Assembly (NCBI GenBank): GCA_026418015.1
Contig: JAOACE010000013.1
Location: 310,001-374,000, forward strand
DNA length: 64,000 nucleotides
Origin: Leptospiraceae bacterium
GTDB taxonomy: Bacteria > Spirochaetota > Leptospiria > Leptospirales > Leptonemataceae
Direction of reading: 5' to 3'
The notes under the pieces are model-generated. The model searched no databases. It worked only from the letters and a program-made list of their open reading frames with translations, and was not told the DNA's origin. The translations under genes were made by a program, and so were the position numbers. The stretch's first letter is position 1, and the number at the start of each line of letters is the position of its first letter. Below are positions 17,220-25,656 of this stretch, piece by piece.

Positions 17220-17939
17220 TTAGATTTTATCTTTTTGATAATGTTTTAAGATCAATTCATACCCTGGAAGATCCTTTTTTAACCAATCGAATAAAATCAT
17301 TTCTTTTTCTTGTGATGATAAACCCCACTCGATGTTGGTTCTTCGTAATTTTTGAGTCAATGTATAGACTGTGATGGCACAAGCAACAGATATATTATAA
17401 CTTTCGACAAAGCCATACATAGGTATTTGAATAAATGTATCTAAGCTCTCTAATGCAGTTGAACTTAAACCATTTTTTTCTGAACCAAAAACAAATGCAC
17501 TCGGACAATCGAGAACAATTTCTTCCAAAGTAAAATTTTTCTTGCCCTCTATGGGATAGGAACTCATCCCAAAAACTCTATATCCCTTGCTTTTTAAATG
17601 ATTAAAACAATATAGAGTCGGGTCTTCTTTGTAGATATTCTGATTATATCGATAAAGACTCAACCACTTTCCACTTCCCATCGAAACTCCTTCCTTGGTA
17701 GTAAAGAAATTATTTCGCTCTATAATGTGAATATCTTGAATCCCGTTTGCATCGCAAGAGCGAAGACAGGCAGAACCATTGTGAGGATCAAAAATATCTT
17801 CTAACACTACTGTAATAAATCGCGTCCTATTAGAAAGAACATTTAAAAGGCGTTCTTTTCGTTTTTCAGAAATAAATTCTAACAAGATTCGAGTCTTTTC
17901 TGTCAAAGGAAATTCTTTAGTATCTCGAGATAGATTCAT
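17220..17939 (-). CDS. TrmH-family RNA 2'-O-methyltransferase
   Basis: SPOUT methyltransferase that methylates a ribose 2'-OH, in TrmH at guanosine 18 of tRNA. From ATG 17939 it has about 239 residues. An N-terminal helical part is followed by VVLEDIFDPHNGSACLRSCDA (the N-x-GS-x2-R motif), AFVFGSEKNGLS, and the knot-forming IPMYGFVESYNISVACAI. The C-terminal extension ELILKHYQKDK is short. The open frame runs on to 18011, but that would overlap the start region of the divergent ParB-like gene and adds a Cys/His/Asn-rich stretch unlike the family. tRNA Gm18 specificity is inferred. Confidence 0.86.
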   Translation of the reverse strand: MNLSRDTKEFPLTEKTRILLEFISEKRKERLLNVLSNRTRFITVVLEDIFDPHNGSACLRSCDANGIQDIHIIERNNFFTTKEGVSMGSGKWLSLYRYNQNIYKEDPTLYCFNHLKSKGYRVFGMSSYPIEGKKNFTLEEIVLDCPSAFVFGSEKNGLSSTALESLDTFIQIPMYGFVESYNISVACAITVYTLTQKLRRTNIEWGLSSQEKEMILFDWLKKDLPGYELILKHYQKDKI

Positions 17940-17970
17940 CAAAAAATGATGAAAATTTTGTTTATTTTGT

Positions 17971-17998
17971 TTGCAAGTTGAATTTATTTTTCTATTGT
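17971..17998 (+). promoter_or_regulatory. Promoter giving a leaderless start at 18006
   Basis: TTGCAA (17971-17976), 16-base spacer, TATTGT (17993-17998), then seven bases to ATG 18006. The GTG at 17997 lies inside the -10 box, so it is unlikely to be the start. Confidence 0.6.
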
Positions 17999-18005
17999 GG
18001 CATAT

Positions 18006-18398
18006 ATGCAAATTCCATTAAAAGATATAAAGATACCACCACGCGTTCGAAACAAAAAGATAGATGTGGATGATTTAGTAGAATCTATGTCGGAATTTGG
18101 TCAATTACAACCAATATTGATAAATCAGGATTACGAACTAATTGCTGGATATCGACGCTATAAAGCGGCAAAAAAGTTGGGCTGGCAAACCATCGATGTA
18201 AAAATTATCGATGTAAAAGATAAGAAAAAACGTGTTCTAATAGAACTAGAAGAAAACCAAGCAAGAATGAACTTTACCGCAGAAGAAATCGAAAAAGCAA
18301 AAAAAATGCTCTCTCGATACAATCAAAATGGCTTTTTTTACCAACTATGGATTAGCATTATTGAGTTTTTTCAGAATTTATTCGGATACTGGAAATAA
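18006..18398 (+). CDS. Short ParB/Srx-fold protein with hydrophobic tail
   Basis: 130 residues. Residues 1-85 are a ParB/sulfiredoxin-type domain: MQIPLKDIKIPPRVR, VESMSEFGQLQPILI, YELIAGYRRYKAAKKLGW (the GxRR nucleotide-binding motif) and ELEENQARMNFTAEE. The usual KorB/HTH domain and dimer domain of chromosomal ParB are missing. Instead, after about residue 105 the protein ends in an aromatic, hydrophobic helix (FFYQLWISIIEFFQNLFGYW). ParB-fold proteins bind CTP; whether this one does is unknown. It is not the segregation ParB: no parA is near and it lacks the DNA-binding module. Confidence 0.75.
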   Translation: MQIPLKDIKIPPRVRNKKIDVDDLVESMSEFGQLQPILINQDYELIAGYRRYKAAKKLGWQTIDVKIIDVKDKKKRVLIELEENQARMNFTAEEIEKAKKMLSRYNQNGFFYQLWISIIEFFQNLFGYWK

Positions 18399-18413
18399 TT
18401 CTATCAAAAACAA

Positions 18414-19157
18414 TTAAACTAACATACCTTCTTTTCTTTGTATATTCTCCATGATCTCTCGCGAACGATTCATTATATATTCTACTGCTTTATCTTCTTC
18501 TAATCCAGAAAATTCTTTTTCGGAAATCGGATCTGCAAATATTACTTTTACTTTTTTGTATTGCACTCTTAACGGTATCTTAACTACTTCTTCGGGAAGC
18601 CCCATCGCTTGTCGAATTGCCGGTGGTAATGGAATTGCAGTAATTTCTTCTTCGATGGGTACTATAACAAATGGTATGATAGGAGCTTTTGCCTTATAAG
18701 CGAAAATAGCAAACCCTGAATGAAATTGAACCATAGGTGCAGCAAAATCATTTTGTACCATATAATCATGCCCCTCGGGAAAAATGCCTAAGATTTCTCC
18801 TTTTTTTAATACAGTCATAATCTTTTTTATGGAACTTATACTTACATTTCCATGTATATCCATGGGAATCACACCAGTATTCTGCATCAACGTTTCGAAA
18901 ACAGGAATTTTCTTTGTATATTCCGCGGCAATCCAAGAAATATAGTAAGGAACAATAGAAGCAATAATAAAGGGATCCATATCAGAACGATGGTTCCCAA
19001 TAATGATTCTTCCGCCAGAAGAAGGGATTTTTTCTAAACCTTCGTGCTTTATATCTACAATAATGTTTAAAATAGGACTTAACAATACCTTTAAACCTTG
19101 AAAGATATCTTTTTCATTCCAATTTATAAAAGGGATAATTCTGTTCGATTCTGCCAT
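18414..19157 (-). CDS. plsC: PlsC-type 1-acyl-glycerol-3-phosphate acyltransferase
   Basis: Membrane-associated acyltransferase that adds the second acyl chain of phosphatidate. The catalytic NH-x4-D motif is present in IIIGNHRSDMDPFIIA, and the substrate-binding block reads GIFPEGHDYM instead of the usual FPEGTRS, so the Thr-Arg pair is replaced. IIPFVIVPIEE matches the fourth block. 247 residues, typical. The start is supported by a promoter with a perfect TTGACA whose -10 ends seven bases before the ATG. A different lysophospholipid acyltransferase is possible given the altered third block. Confidence 0.82.
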   Translation of the reverse strand: MAESNRIIPFINWNEKDIFQGLKVLLSPILNIIVDIKHEGLEKIPSSGGRIIIGNHRSDMDPFIIASIVPYYISWIAAEYTKKIPVFETLMQNTGVIPMDIHGNVSISSIKKIMTVLKKGEILGIFPEGHDYMVQNDFAAPMVQFHSGFAIFAYKAKAPIIPFVIVPIEEEITAIPLPPAIRQAMGLPEEVVKIPLRVQYKKVKVIFADPISEKEFSGLEEDKAVEYIMNRSREIMENIQRKEGMLV

Positions 19158-19164
19158 ACAACTT

Positions 19165-19192
19165 ATACTAGAATATAAATCGAATGTGTCAA
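19165..19192 (-). promoter_or_regulatory. Promoter giving a leaderless plsC transcript
   Basis: Minus-strand TTGACA (19192-19187), 16-base spacer, TAGTAT (19170-19165), then seven bases to the ATG at 19157. The best -35 box of the leaderless group. Confidence 0.65.
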
Positions 19193-19234
19193 TTTTTATT
19201 TGTCCTAAAGTAAGATTTTATAAACAAGGAACTT

Positions 19235-21022
19235 ATGAAGCTTATTTTTCCTATTTCTTACGAAGAAGCTCTAAAACTTGATCCCAACATTCGAAAAAAT
19301 AAAAAAAACTATTGGATTATATTCGAAAACCCAATAGAAAAAATTTGTTTAGAAGAATCTTTTGATGTTTTAATGACAGTTCGCGAAATACAAAATTTTT
19401 TTGATAAATGGAAAAGTTATAACAAGTATTTCGCTGGCTTTTTCTCTTACGATTTAGGATTTTATTTATTAAATTTAATAAATAATAATAATAAATATTT
19501 ATTAAAATTACCATTGATTTTTGGTGGTTTTTTTGATTCTTACAGAATTAGCGAAGATTTAGGTTTGATATCGAAAAATATCTATCTTAATAACTTTAAA
19601 GTGTTCGAAACCTATAAAAACTATAAGGATAAAATAATTAAAATTCGCGATTATATTCATAAGGGAAATGTTTATCAAATCAACTATGCTTTTCCAGTTC
19701 AATTTTCAACATATGGTGAACCTTTAAATTTGTTTTATGCATTATGGAATAAACAAAAGTCATGGAATGCTTCTTTTATTCAAAATGATGATTTTTTTAT
19801 TATTTGTGCTTCGCCCGAAATGTTTTTTTACTGCGAAGATAATCAAACCACTTTAAAACCAATGAAAGGAACTTCGAAAAAATATCCATCGTTAAGAAAA
19901 AATATTCAAGCAGTGCAATACTTAAAAAATTCTAAGAAAGAATTGGCAGAAAATGCAATGATAGTCGATTTAATTCGAAATGATTTAGGTCGAATCTCTA
20001 AGATTGGAACAGTAAAAATTGATCATTTGTTTAAAATAGAAATTTACGAAACTATTATACAGATGATATCCCAAATTTCTTCGACGTTAAGAGTACCACC
20101 TAACGATAAAAATTTCTGGGAAGCATTATTCCCATCAGGTTCTGTAACAGGTGCACCAAAAATCAGTTCCATCAAATATATACAAGAATTAGAAACTTAT
20201 CGTAGAGGAATTTATACAGGTTCCATTGGTTGGAAGATAAATAAATATTCTAAATTTAATGTTGCTATAAGAACCATTATAGGTTCAAACCTTAATTCGT
20301 ATTATTATGTAGGCAGTGGTATAACTTATGATTCTTTACCAAGAAAAGAATTCAAAGAATGCATGAATAAAATCAAATTTTTAAAAGAAGCACAAAAAGA
20401 ATTAAAACCAGATTATATATTTACTACAATGAAATTTTCTGGAGGAATTATCTATTACGAAAAGTCTCATTTAAAAAGGCTTAAAGAAACAAAAATGTTT
20501 TTTCAATATCCTATAAAAGAAAATAAAATTATAAAAAAATTTATAAAAATTAAAAAATATCTATTGCATTTAAAATATCCCATTAGAATACATTTTCGCG
20601 TTTATAAAAATGGGAAAATTTATGTTCATCTTTCGAAACTCAATTATAAAAAAAATTATAGAATAGGTATATCCAATATCAAAACTGATTATAATAATAT
20701 TTTTTTATATTACAAAACATCCAATCGTGAAATTTATCAAAGTGAATTCGAAAAATATAAAAATCATTTTGATGAAGTAATTTTTTTAAATAAAGATGGC
20801 TATATAACAGAAGGAAGTTTTACCAATATCATTATTAAAAAAAATGGACTATTTTACACACCACCTGTAGCTGCTGGGTTACTGGATGGCATTCTAAGGA
20901 AAAAAATCATAAAAAAATGGAAAATCCAAGAAAAAAATATTAGTTTAGAAGAGTTAAAAAACGCAGATCAAATCTTTCTTGTAAATAGTGTTAGAGGAAT
21001 TATTAAAGCTCAAATGGAATAA
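19235..21022 (+). CDS. pabB: PabB-PabC fusion, aminodeoxychorismate synthase/lyase
   Basis: Makes p-aminobenzoate for folate from chorismate. Residues 1-385 are the chorismate-binding component I: GNVYQINYAFPVQF, ICASPEMFF, LKPMKGTSKK, NAMIVDLIRNDLGRIS and PSGSVTGAPKISSIKYIQELE. Residues 395-595 are a class IV PLP lyase (PabC): EKSHLKRLKETKMFF, then YITEGSFTNIIIKKNG and PVAAGLLDGILRKKII. The lysine-rich linker near residues 420-450 includes the expected catalytic-Lys region. The amidotransferase PabA is not in this window. ACAAGGA upstream is a fair ribosome site. The product would feed the same pathway as FolK at 10.2 kb. Confidence 0.9.
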   Translation: MKLIFPISYEEALKLDPNIRKNKKNYWIIFENPIEKICLEESFDVLMTVREIQNFFDKWKSYNKYFAGFFSYDLGFYLLNLINNNNKYLLKLPLIFGGFFDSYRISEDLGLISKNIYLNNFKVFETYKNYKDKIIKIRDYIHKGNVYQINYAFPVQFSTYGEPLNLFYALWNKQKSWNASFIQNDDFFIICASPEMFFYCEDNQTTLKPMKGTSKKYPSLRKNIQAVQYLKNSKKELAENAMIVDLIRNDLGRISKIGTVKIDHLFKIEIYETIIQMISQISSTLRVPPNDKNFWEALFPSGSVTGAPKISSIKYIQELETYRRGIYTGSIGWKINKYSKFNVAIRTIIGSNLNSYYYVGSGITYDSLPRKEFKECMNKIKFLKEAQKELKPDYIFTTMKFSGGIIYYEKSHLKRLKETKMFFQYPIKENKIIKKFIKIKKYLLHLKYPIRIHFRVYKNGKIYVHLSKLNYKKNYRIGISNIKTDYNNIFLYYKTSNREIYQSEFEKYKNHFDEVIFLNKDGYITEGSFTNIIIKKNGLFYTPPVAAGLLDGILRKKIIKKWKIQEKNISLEELKNADQIFLVNSVRGIIKAQME

Positions 21023-21026
21023 AAAG

Positions 21027-21305
21027 TTATTTTTCTACATCTATCACCTTAATGACCTTTTTTGTTTTCCATGGCCTATAAGGTGCTAATGCTTGCATTC
21101 TTTTTTCTGGAACATAAAAGATCCTATCACCATATTTTACCAATATACCTTTATAATGAGCATACTTTGTCTTGTGATCCACCAAACCAATTTCTTCTAC
21201 ATCGTTCCAATTTTCGCATGTTTTTAATGTGGGTATATGTCTTAAATGCAACTCCCTAATAGTTCCATCTTGTACTGAATCTTTTAAAATTTTTTCCCAT
21301 TGCAT
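21027..21305 (-). CDS. Small conserved-looking protein, unknown
   Basis: 92 residues, cytosolic, no family recognised. Rich in His, Lys and Trp with a beta-strand pattern (KYAHYKGILVKYGDRIFYVPEKRM) and two Trp near the ends. It lies between the pabBC stop (four bases away, convergent) and gcvPB, 32 bases downstream of which it starts, so it may be the last gene of the gcv transcript. No functional statement is possible. Confidence 0.55.
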   Translation of the reverse strand: MQWEKILKDSVQDGTIRELHLRHIPTLKTCENWNDVEEIGLVDHKTKYAHYKGILVKYGDRIFYVPEKRMQALAPYRPWKTKKVIKVIDVEK

Positions 21306-21337
21306 AGCTATATTCTATTCTATATAAAAAATATCGT

Positions 21338-22816
21338 CTATTTTGTAAAGTAATTTAATATTGGATTTCTTGCAACTCCAGCTTCGTCTATTTTCCCTAC
21401 GAATGTATTATTGGGTGTTTCTTTTAATGATTCTTCTTTATTTTCCATACGTTTGATAATATCTTTGATTGCATTCGTAAATGCCACAATGGTTTCTGGA
21501 CTTTCTGTTTCTGTTGGTTCAACCATAATTGCACCTGGAACAATTAGAGGAAAATAAACCGTTGGGGGATGGAAACCATAATCAATCAATGTTTTTGCGA
21601 GATGAATGGTTTCGTATCCTAATTTTTTAAGAGTAGAATGATTAAACACCACTTCGTGCATAGAAGGATTTTCGGAAGCAACCTTTAGAACATCTTCTAA
21701 TTCTTTTTTGATTAGATTAGCATTCAAAACTGCATGCTCTGCCACTTTATGGATTTGATTACCCCAGCTAAGAATATAGGTTAATGCACGAATCAACATT
21801 CCTGTATGTCCTAAGCCAGCTTTTACTCTACCAATACTTTTAGATGGATTAGAAAAATAATAATAATTTTTTTCTTTATCGTATTCCACAATTGGACCAG
21901 GTAAAAAATCTTTTAAACGATCGCTAACAACCACTGCTCCTGCACCTGGTCCTCCACCACCATGAGGAGTACTAAATGTCTTATGTAAATTCAGATGAGC
22001 AACATCGATCCCCATATTCGATAAAGAAATTTTACCAATCAGAGCATTATAATTTGCTCCATCCATGTACAACAAAGCGTCGTTTTGGTGTAAGATTTCG
22101 GCAATTTCTCCAATTTGTGTTTCGAAAACTCCTAAGGTATTTGGATTGGTAATCATCAATGCAGCAACATGTTCATCAATAGAATTTTTAAACAATTCTA
22201 AATCTAATGTGCCTTCTTTCGTAGATTTTAATTCTTTTACTTTAAAACCAGCAAAAGAACAAGTAGCAGGATTTGTTCCATGGGCACTATCTGGAATAAG
22301 AATTGTATCTTTGTTGCTATTTCCTTTCGCTTTGTGATAAGCTCGGATTAGAAAAATTCCTGTCAACTCTCCGTGGGCACCTGCAGCTGGTTGTAATGTT
22401 ACTGCTGGCATATCTGTAATAGTTTTAATCAATTCTTGTAATTCGAATACCAATTTTAACAAAGGTTGAATGTATTTTTCTTCTAATGCTGGATGTAATT
22501 GTAAGAAATAGGAATTATTCGCAATCTCTTCGTTGATTCTTGGATTATATTTCATTGTGCAGGAACCAAGTGGATAAAATCCTAGATCTATTCCATAGTT
22601 CCAAGTCGATAATCGCGTAAAATGTCGTACCACTTCTGGTTCAGAAACTTCGGGTAAATTGATGTCTTCGCGTAAAAGCTCTTTAGGTAGGTTTAATTCT
22701 ATATCTTCTAAGTCGTCGTTATAAATAGTAAAAGACGTTTTTCCTTTTTGGGAAAGTTCAAATATCAAAGGCTCTTCGAATAATTGCGCATTTCTTGTTT
22801 GTCTTATTTTATTCAT
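21338..22816 (-). CDS. gcvPB: GcvPB, glycine dehydrogenase (decarboxylating) subunit 2
   Basis: Catalytic, PLP-binding half of the split P-protein of the glycine cleavage system. The PLP Lys lies in NLHKTFSTPHGGGGPG; DSAHGTNPATCSFAG and MDGANYNALIG are the other PLP-site blocks, and GLGHTGMLIRAL is conserved. 492 residues, full length. It follows gcvPA by nine bases with an AGGAG site (plus-strand CTCCT near 22823). Decarboxylates glycine and passes the aminomethyl group to the GcvH lipoyl arm. Confidence 0.96.
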   Translation of the reverse strand: MNKIRQTRNAQLFEEPLIFELSQKGKTSFTIYNDDLEDIELNLPKELLREDINLPEVSEPEVVRHFTRLSTWNYGIDLGFYPLGSCTMKYNPRINEEIANNSYFLQLHPALEEKYIQPLLKLVFELQELIKTITDMPAVTLQPAAGAHGELTGIFLIRAYHKAKGNSNKDTILIPDSAHGTNPATCSFAGFKVKELKSTKEGTLDLELFKNSIDEHVAALMITNPNTLGVFETQIGEIAEILHQNDALLYMDGANYNALIGKISLSNMGIDVAHLNLHKTFSTPHGGGGPGAGAVVVSDRLKDFLPGPIVEYDKEKNYYYFSNPSKSIGRVKAGLGHTGMLIRALTYILSWGNQIHKVAEHAVLNANLIKKELEDVLKVASENPSMHEVVFNHSTLKKLGYETIHLAKTLIDYGFHPPTVYFPLIVPGAIMVEPTETESPETIVAFTNAIKDIIKRMENKEESLKETPNNTFVGKIDEAGVARNPILNYFTK

Positions 22817-22825
22817 GATAATCTC

Positions 22826-24172
22826 CTATTTACATGCTGCCACTAAGGATTGTTTCCATCGATCGATATCTTGTTTGGTCATTGTTTCGTTAAAACTCAC
22901 CAATAAATGATTTTCGTCCATTACTGTACCTACAAATAGATTTTGGGATTCTAATACTCGTTCAAATACTTTTCTTGCAGATATAGGTGTTTTTAAGTAA
23001 AGTTCGTTGAACACAGGAGAATTTGGATAAACAATTTTCACTTCCATCTGGTTTTTTAGTAATTGTTTAGCATATTGAGTTAATTTTGCACATCTTAAAG
23101 CAATCTGTCTTAATCCCGATTTACCTACTACACTTAAATAAATGGTTGCGCGTAATGCCATTAAACCTTGATTTGTACAGATATTCGACGTTGCTTTTTC
23201 TCTTCGTATATGTTGTTCGCGAGCAGATAAAGTAATTACAAATGCTCTGTTATCATGTTTATCTTTCCCCATACCAATCAATCGACCTGGCATACTTCTT
23301 ATGTATTCGTTTTTTGTTCCAAGAAACCCCAACCAAGGACCACCAAAATTTAAAGGAATTCCAAAAGATTGCCCTTCGCCACAAACAATATCTGCATATT
23401 TTCCTGGTGCTTCCAACAACCCTAAACTGATGGATTCTAATACTGCCACAACAAACATTAAGCGATGACTTTTAACAATTTCCGAAATCTGTTTTAAATC
23501 TTCGATTACGCCATAAGCATTAGGAGATTGAACAACAACAGCCGAAAGACTTTCTTTTTGAGCTTCTATCTTTTGTTTTAGATCGTTTATATCAATTTGT
23601 CCAAGATCATTATGTTTAATAAATTCAAACTCGAAGGGACCAAATTCAGAATAGGTTTTAATGGTTTCTATGTATTCTTTGTGAAAAAGCGAAGAAACCA
23701 AAACTTTGTATTTTTTTTGAATGCGACAAGCCATTAAGATTGCTTCTGCAACAGCGGTTGAACCATCATAAAGAGAAGCGTTAGAAATATCTGTTCCCAT
23801 CAACTCTGCCATCATGGTTTGATACTCGAACATGGCTTGGAGTGTCCCTTGACTTACTTCAGGTTGGTAAGGTGTATAAGCAGTCAAAAACTCCCCACGC
23901 GATATTATTGGATCGATGATTGATGGTATTTCGTGAGCATGTCCATTTCCACCCATATAATTTTCATGAGTTGCAATAACGAGGTTGGATAGAGAAATCG
24001 TTTCTTTTATATATCGCCTTATTTCGTGTTCTGTTTTTGGTCGATCTAGACTTTTAGATGTATTTTTAAAGTATTCTTTTGGTATATGAGAAAATAACTC
24101 ATCTATATGATTTTTGTTTAAACGGTTTAAAATTTCACTAACTTGATGGGGAGAAATAGGCAAATACTTCAT
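22826..24172 (-). CDS. gcvPA: GcvPA, glycine dehydrogenase (decarboxylating) subunit 1
   Basis: Structural, PLP-lacking half of the split P-protein; forms a heterotetramer with GcvPB. Recognised by KYLPISPHQVSEIL at the start, GNGHAHEIPSIIDPIISRGEFLTAYTPYQPE, MMAELMGTDISNASLYDGSTA and GFLGTKNEYIRSMPGRLIG. 448 residues, typical. Placed between gcvH and gcvPB with spacers of 15 and 9 bases, so one transcript makes H and both P subunits. Confidence 0.96.
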   Translation of the reverse strand: MKYLPISPHQVSEILNRLNKNHIDELFSHIPKEYFKNTSKSLDRPKTEHEIRRYIKETISLSNLVIATHENYMGGNGHAHEIPSIIDPIISRGEFLTAYTPYQPEVSQGTLQAMFEYQTMMAELMGTDISNASLYDGSTAVAEAILMACRIQKKYKVLVSSLFHKEYIETIKTYSEFGPFEFEFIKHNDLGQIDINDLKQKIEAQKESLSAVVVQSPNAYGVIEDLKQISEIVKSHRLMFVVAVLESISLGLLEAPGKYADIVCGEGQSFGIPLNFGGPWLGFLGTKNEYIRSMPGRLIGMGKDKHDNRAFVITLSAREQHIRREKATSNICTNQGLMALRATIYLSVVGKSGLRQIALRCAKLTQYAKQLLKNQMEVKIVYPNSPVFNELYLKTPISARKVFERVLESQNLFVGTVMDENHLLVSFNETMTKQDIDRWKQSLVAACK

Positions 24173-24187
24173 ATCGAATTCCTTTTA

Positions 24188-24586
24188 TTAATCTTCGTGT
24201 TGTTCTAACGAATCCACATATTCTTTGTATTCTTTCGCAGACAACAATCGATTTAAATCTTCTTTGTTAAAATCTTTGATTTTTAGGATCCAACTTCCAT
24301 AGGGATCATGGTTAATTTTCTCTGGTGATTGAATTACCTCTTCGTTTTTCTCTGCAATAACGCCCGAAATTGGTGCATATATATCTTCTGCTGCTTTTAC
24401 CGATTCAATTGTTCCTAATGATTCACCAGCTTCTACTTTTTCGTCAACATTTTTAATATCTAAATAAACGACATCTCCTAAGGAATGTTGAGCGAAATCA
24501 GTAATGCCTATAATTGCAACATCACCATCAATTTTTATCCATTCATGGGATTTGGTATATTTCAAATCTTCTAGTATTTGACTCAT
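24188..24586 (-). CDS. gcvH: GcvH, glycine cleavage H protein
   Basis: Lipoyl carrier of the glycine cleavage system. 132 residues; the lipoyl Lys is Lys64 in GTIESVKAAEDIYAPISG, the canonical context. DFAQHSLGDVVYLDI and HDPYGSWILKI are also conserved. First gene of gcvH-gcvPA-gcvPB; its upstream region (24587-24660) holds a TATAAT-like box about 50 bases before the ATG but no glycine-riboswitch fold that I can see. The T-protein gene is unlinked, at 45.5 kb. Confidence 0.96.
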   Translation of the reverse strand: MSQILEDLKYTKSHEWIKIDGDVAIIGITDFAQHSLGDVVYLDIKNVDEKVEAGESLGTIESVKAAEDIYAPISGVIAEKNEEVIQSPEKINHDPYGSWILKIKDFNKEDLNRLLSAKEYKEYVDSLEQHED

Positions 24587-24664
24587 AACATCAATTTTTT
24601 TAAAACTTATTTCTTGTAAATGTTTATATTATATTGTTTTTTTGTTAACATAGAAAAAATAAAC

Positions 24665-24693
24665 TTGAAATTTTTCTTCAATTAACTTATTAT
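24665..24693 (+). promoter_or_regulatory. Promoter giving a leaderless start at 24701
   Basis: TTGAAA (24665-24670), 17-base spacer, TATTAT (24688-24693), then seven bases to ATG 24701. It would drive the MNT/HEPN pair. Confidence 0.6.
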
Positions 24694-24700
24694 AAGATTA

Positions 24701-25192
24701 ATGAACCTTAAAAACAAAGTTCAAATTATTCTAGAAGAATTAAATAAACTTGTACGGGATCACTACAAAGATGATTTAATTTCTTTGATCGTTTTTGGCT
24801 CTATTGGTCGAGGAACATTTAGAGAAGATTCGGATATTGATCTACTAATTATTGCGAACAATTTACCGAATGGAAGAATAAAACGGATCAACCATTTTAT
24901 GCCAGTAGAAGAAAAGATGGAATCATTGTTAAAATCATTGGAATTAAATCAGATGTATCTTTCTACGATTATTAAATCGCCAGAAGAAGCAATAAAAGGA
25001 AGTCCTCTATTTTTGGACATGATCGAAGATGGAATTATTTTATACGATAAAGATAACTTTTTTAAAGATATATTAAATAAATTAAAAGAAAATTTACAAA
25101 AATTAGGTGCAAAAAGAATTCGCGTAGGGAATATTTGGTACTGGAAATTAAAAAAAGATTATCAATTTGGCGAAGAAATCAAGCTCCTATGA
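24701..25192 (+). CDS. MNT-type nucleotidyltransferase (HEPN partner)
   Basis: Minimal polymerase-beta-fold nucleotidyltransferase. The catalytic motif is complete: FGSIGRGTFREDSDIDLLI contains GS, exactly ten residues, then DxD. 163 residues. Its stop overlaps the start of a HEPN-domain gene (ATGA), the standard arrangement of MNT/HEPN pairs. In the characterised MntA-HepT system this protein AMPylates and silences the HEPN RNase; here that role is inferred. Transcribed from a predicted leaderless promoter. Confidence 0.85.
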   Translation: MNLKNKVQIILEELNKLVRDHYKDDLISLIVFGSIGRGTFREDSDIDLLIIANNLPNGRIKRINHFMPVEEKMESLLKSLELNQMYLSTIIKSPEEAIKGSPLFLDMIEDGIILYDKDNFFKDILNKLKENLQKLGAKRIRVGNIWYWKLKKDYQFGEEIKLL

Positions 25193-25593
25193 CGAATTTG
25201 GATTTAGCAAAAAGTTATTTTAAAAAAATTGATGCTCGAATTAAAGTATTATATATTTTCTTCAACGAAAAAGATTATTCAGATGTTGTTAGAAAAACAC
25301 AAGAATTAGTAGAATTAGCTTTAAAAGGAATGCTTCGATACATAGGTATTGAACCACCCAAATTGCACGATGTAAGTAGTTTATTAATAGAATACAAAGA
25401 CTTATTTAAACCAGAGATCCAACCACATATCGATAAACTTGCAATGATTTCTAAACGATTAAGAAAAGAAAGAGAATTATCCTTTTACGGAGACATCGAC
25501 TTTATTCCTACAGAAAATTACACAGAAGAAGATGCAAAACAATGTTTGGAAGATGCAGAATTCGTTCATAGAATTGTGCAAATTTTAAAATAA
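25189..25593 (+). CDS. HEPN-domain protein paired with MNT
   Basis: 134 residues from ATG 25189 (coupled ATGA with the MNT gene); an earlier in-frame start lies inside the MNT gene. Helical HEPN fold: VVRKTQELVELALKGMLRYIG, PPKLHDVSSLLIEY, RKERELSFYGD and YTEEDAKQCLEDAEFVHRIV. The R-x4-6-H RNase motif of HepT toxins is not obvious: the His after PPKL is ten residues from the nearest Arg. It may therefore be the substrate-binding type of HEPN (as beside kanamycin-nucleotidyltransferase-like enzymes) rather than an active toxin. Confidence 0.82.
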   Translation: MTNLDLAKSYFKKIDARIKVLYIFFNEKDYSDVVRKTQELVELALKGMLRYIGIEPPKLHDVSSLLIEYKDLFKPEIQPHIDKLAMISKRLRKERELSFYGDIDFIPTENYTEEDAKQCLEDAEFVHRIVQILK

Positions 25594-25620
25594 AATTTAT
25601 CAAATTTTTTACATAATTAT

Positions 25621-25646
25621 TGATTGATTTATCAATCACTTTTTTT
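25621..25646 (+). terminator. AT-rich hairpin plus T-run after the MNT/HEPN pair
   Basis: TGATTGAT (25621-25628), TT, ATCAATCA (25631-25638): a perfect 18-base palindrome followed by C and eight T. It can act as a weak intrinsic terminator, or as an operator of the next gene. Confidence 0.45.
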
Positions 25647-25656
25647 TGGATATTGT

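Noticed and set aside
18006-18398. Chromosome-partition ParB
   Set aside because: It lacks the helix-turn-helix and dimer domains, and there is no parA or parS-like palindrome.
21027-21305. Fragment of a glycine-cleavage gene
   Set aside because: The 92-residue product has no similarity to any Gcv protein and a coherent start and stop of its own.
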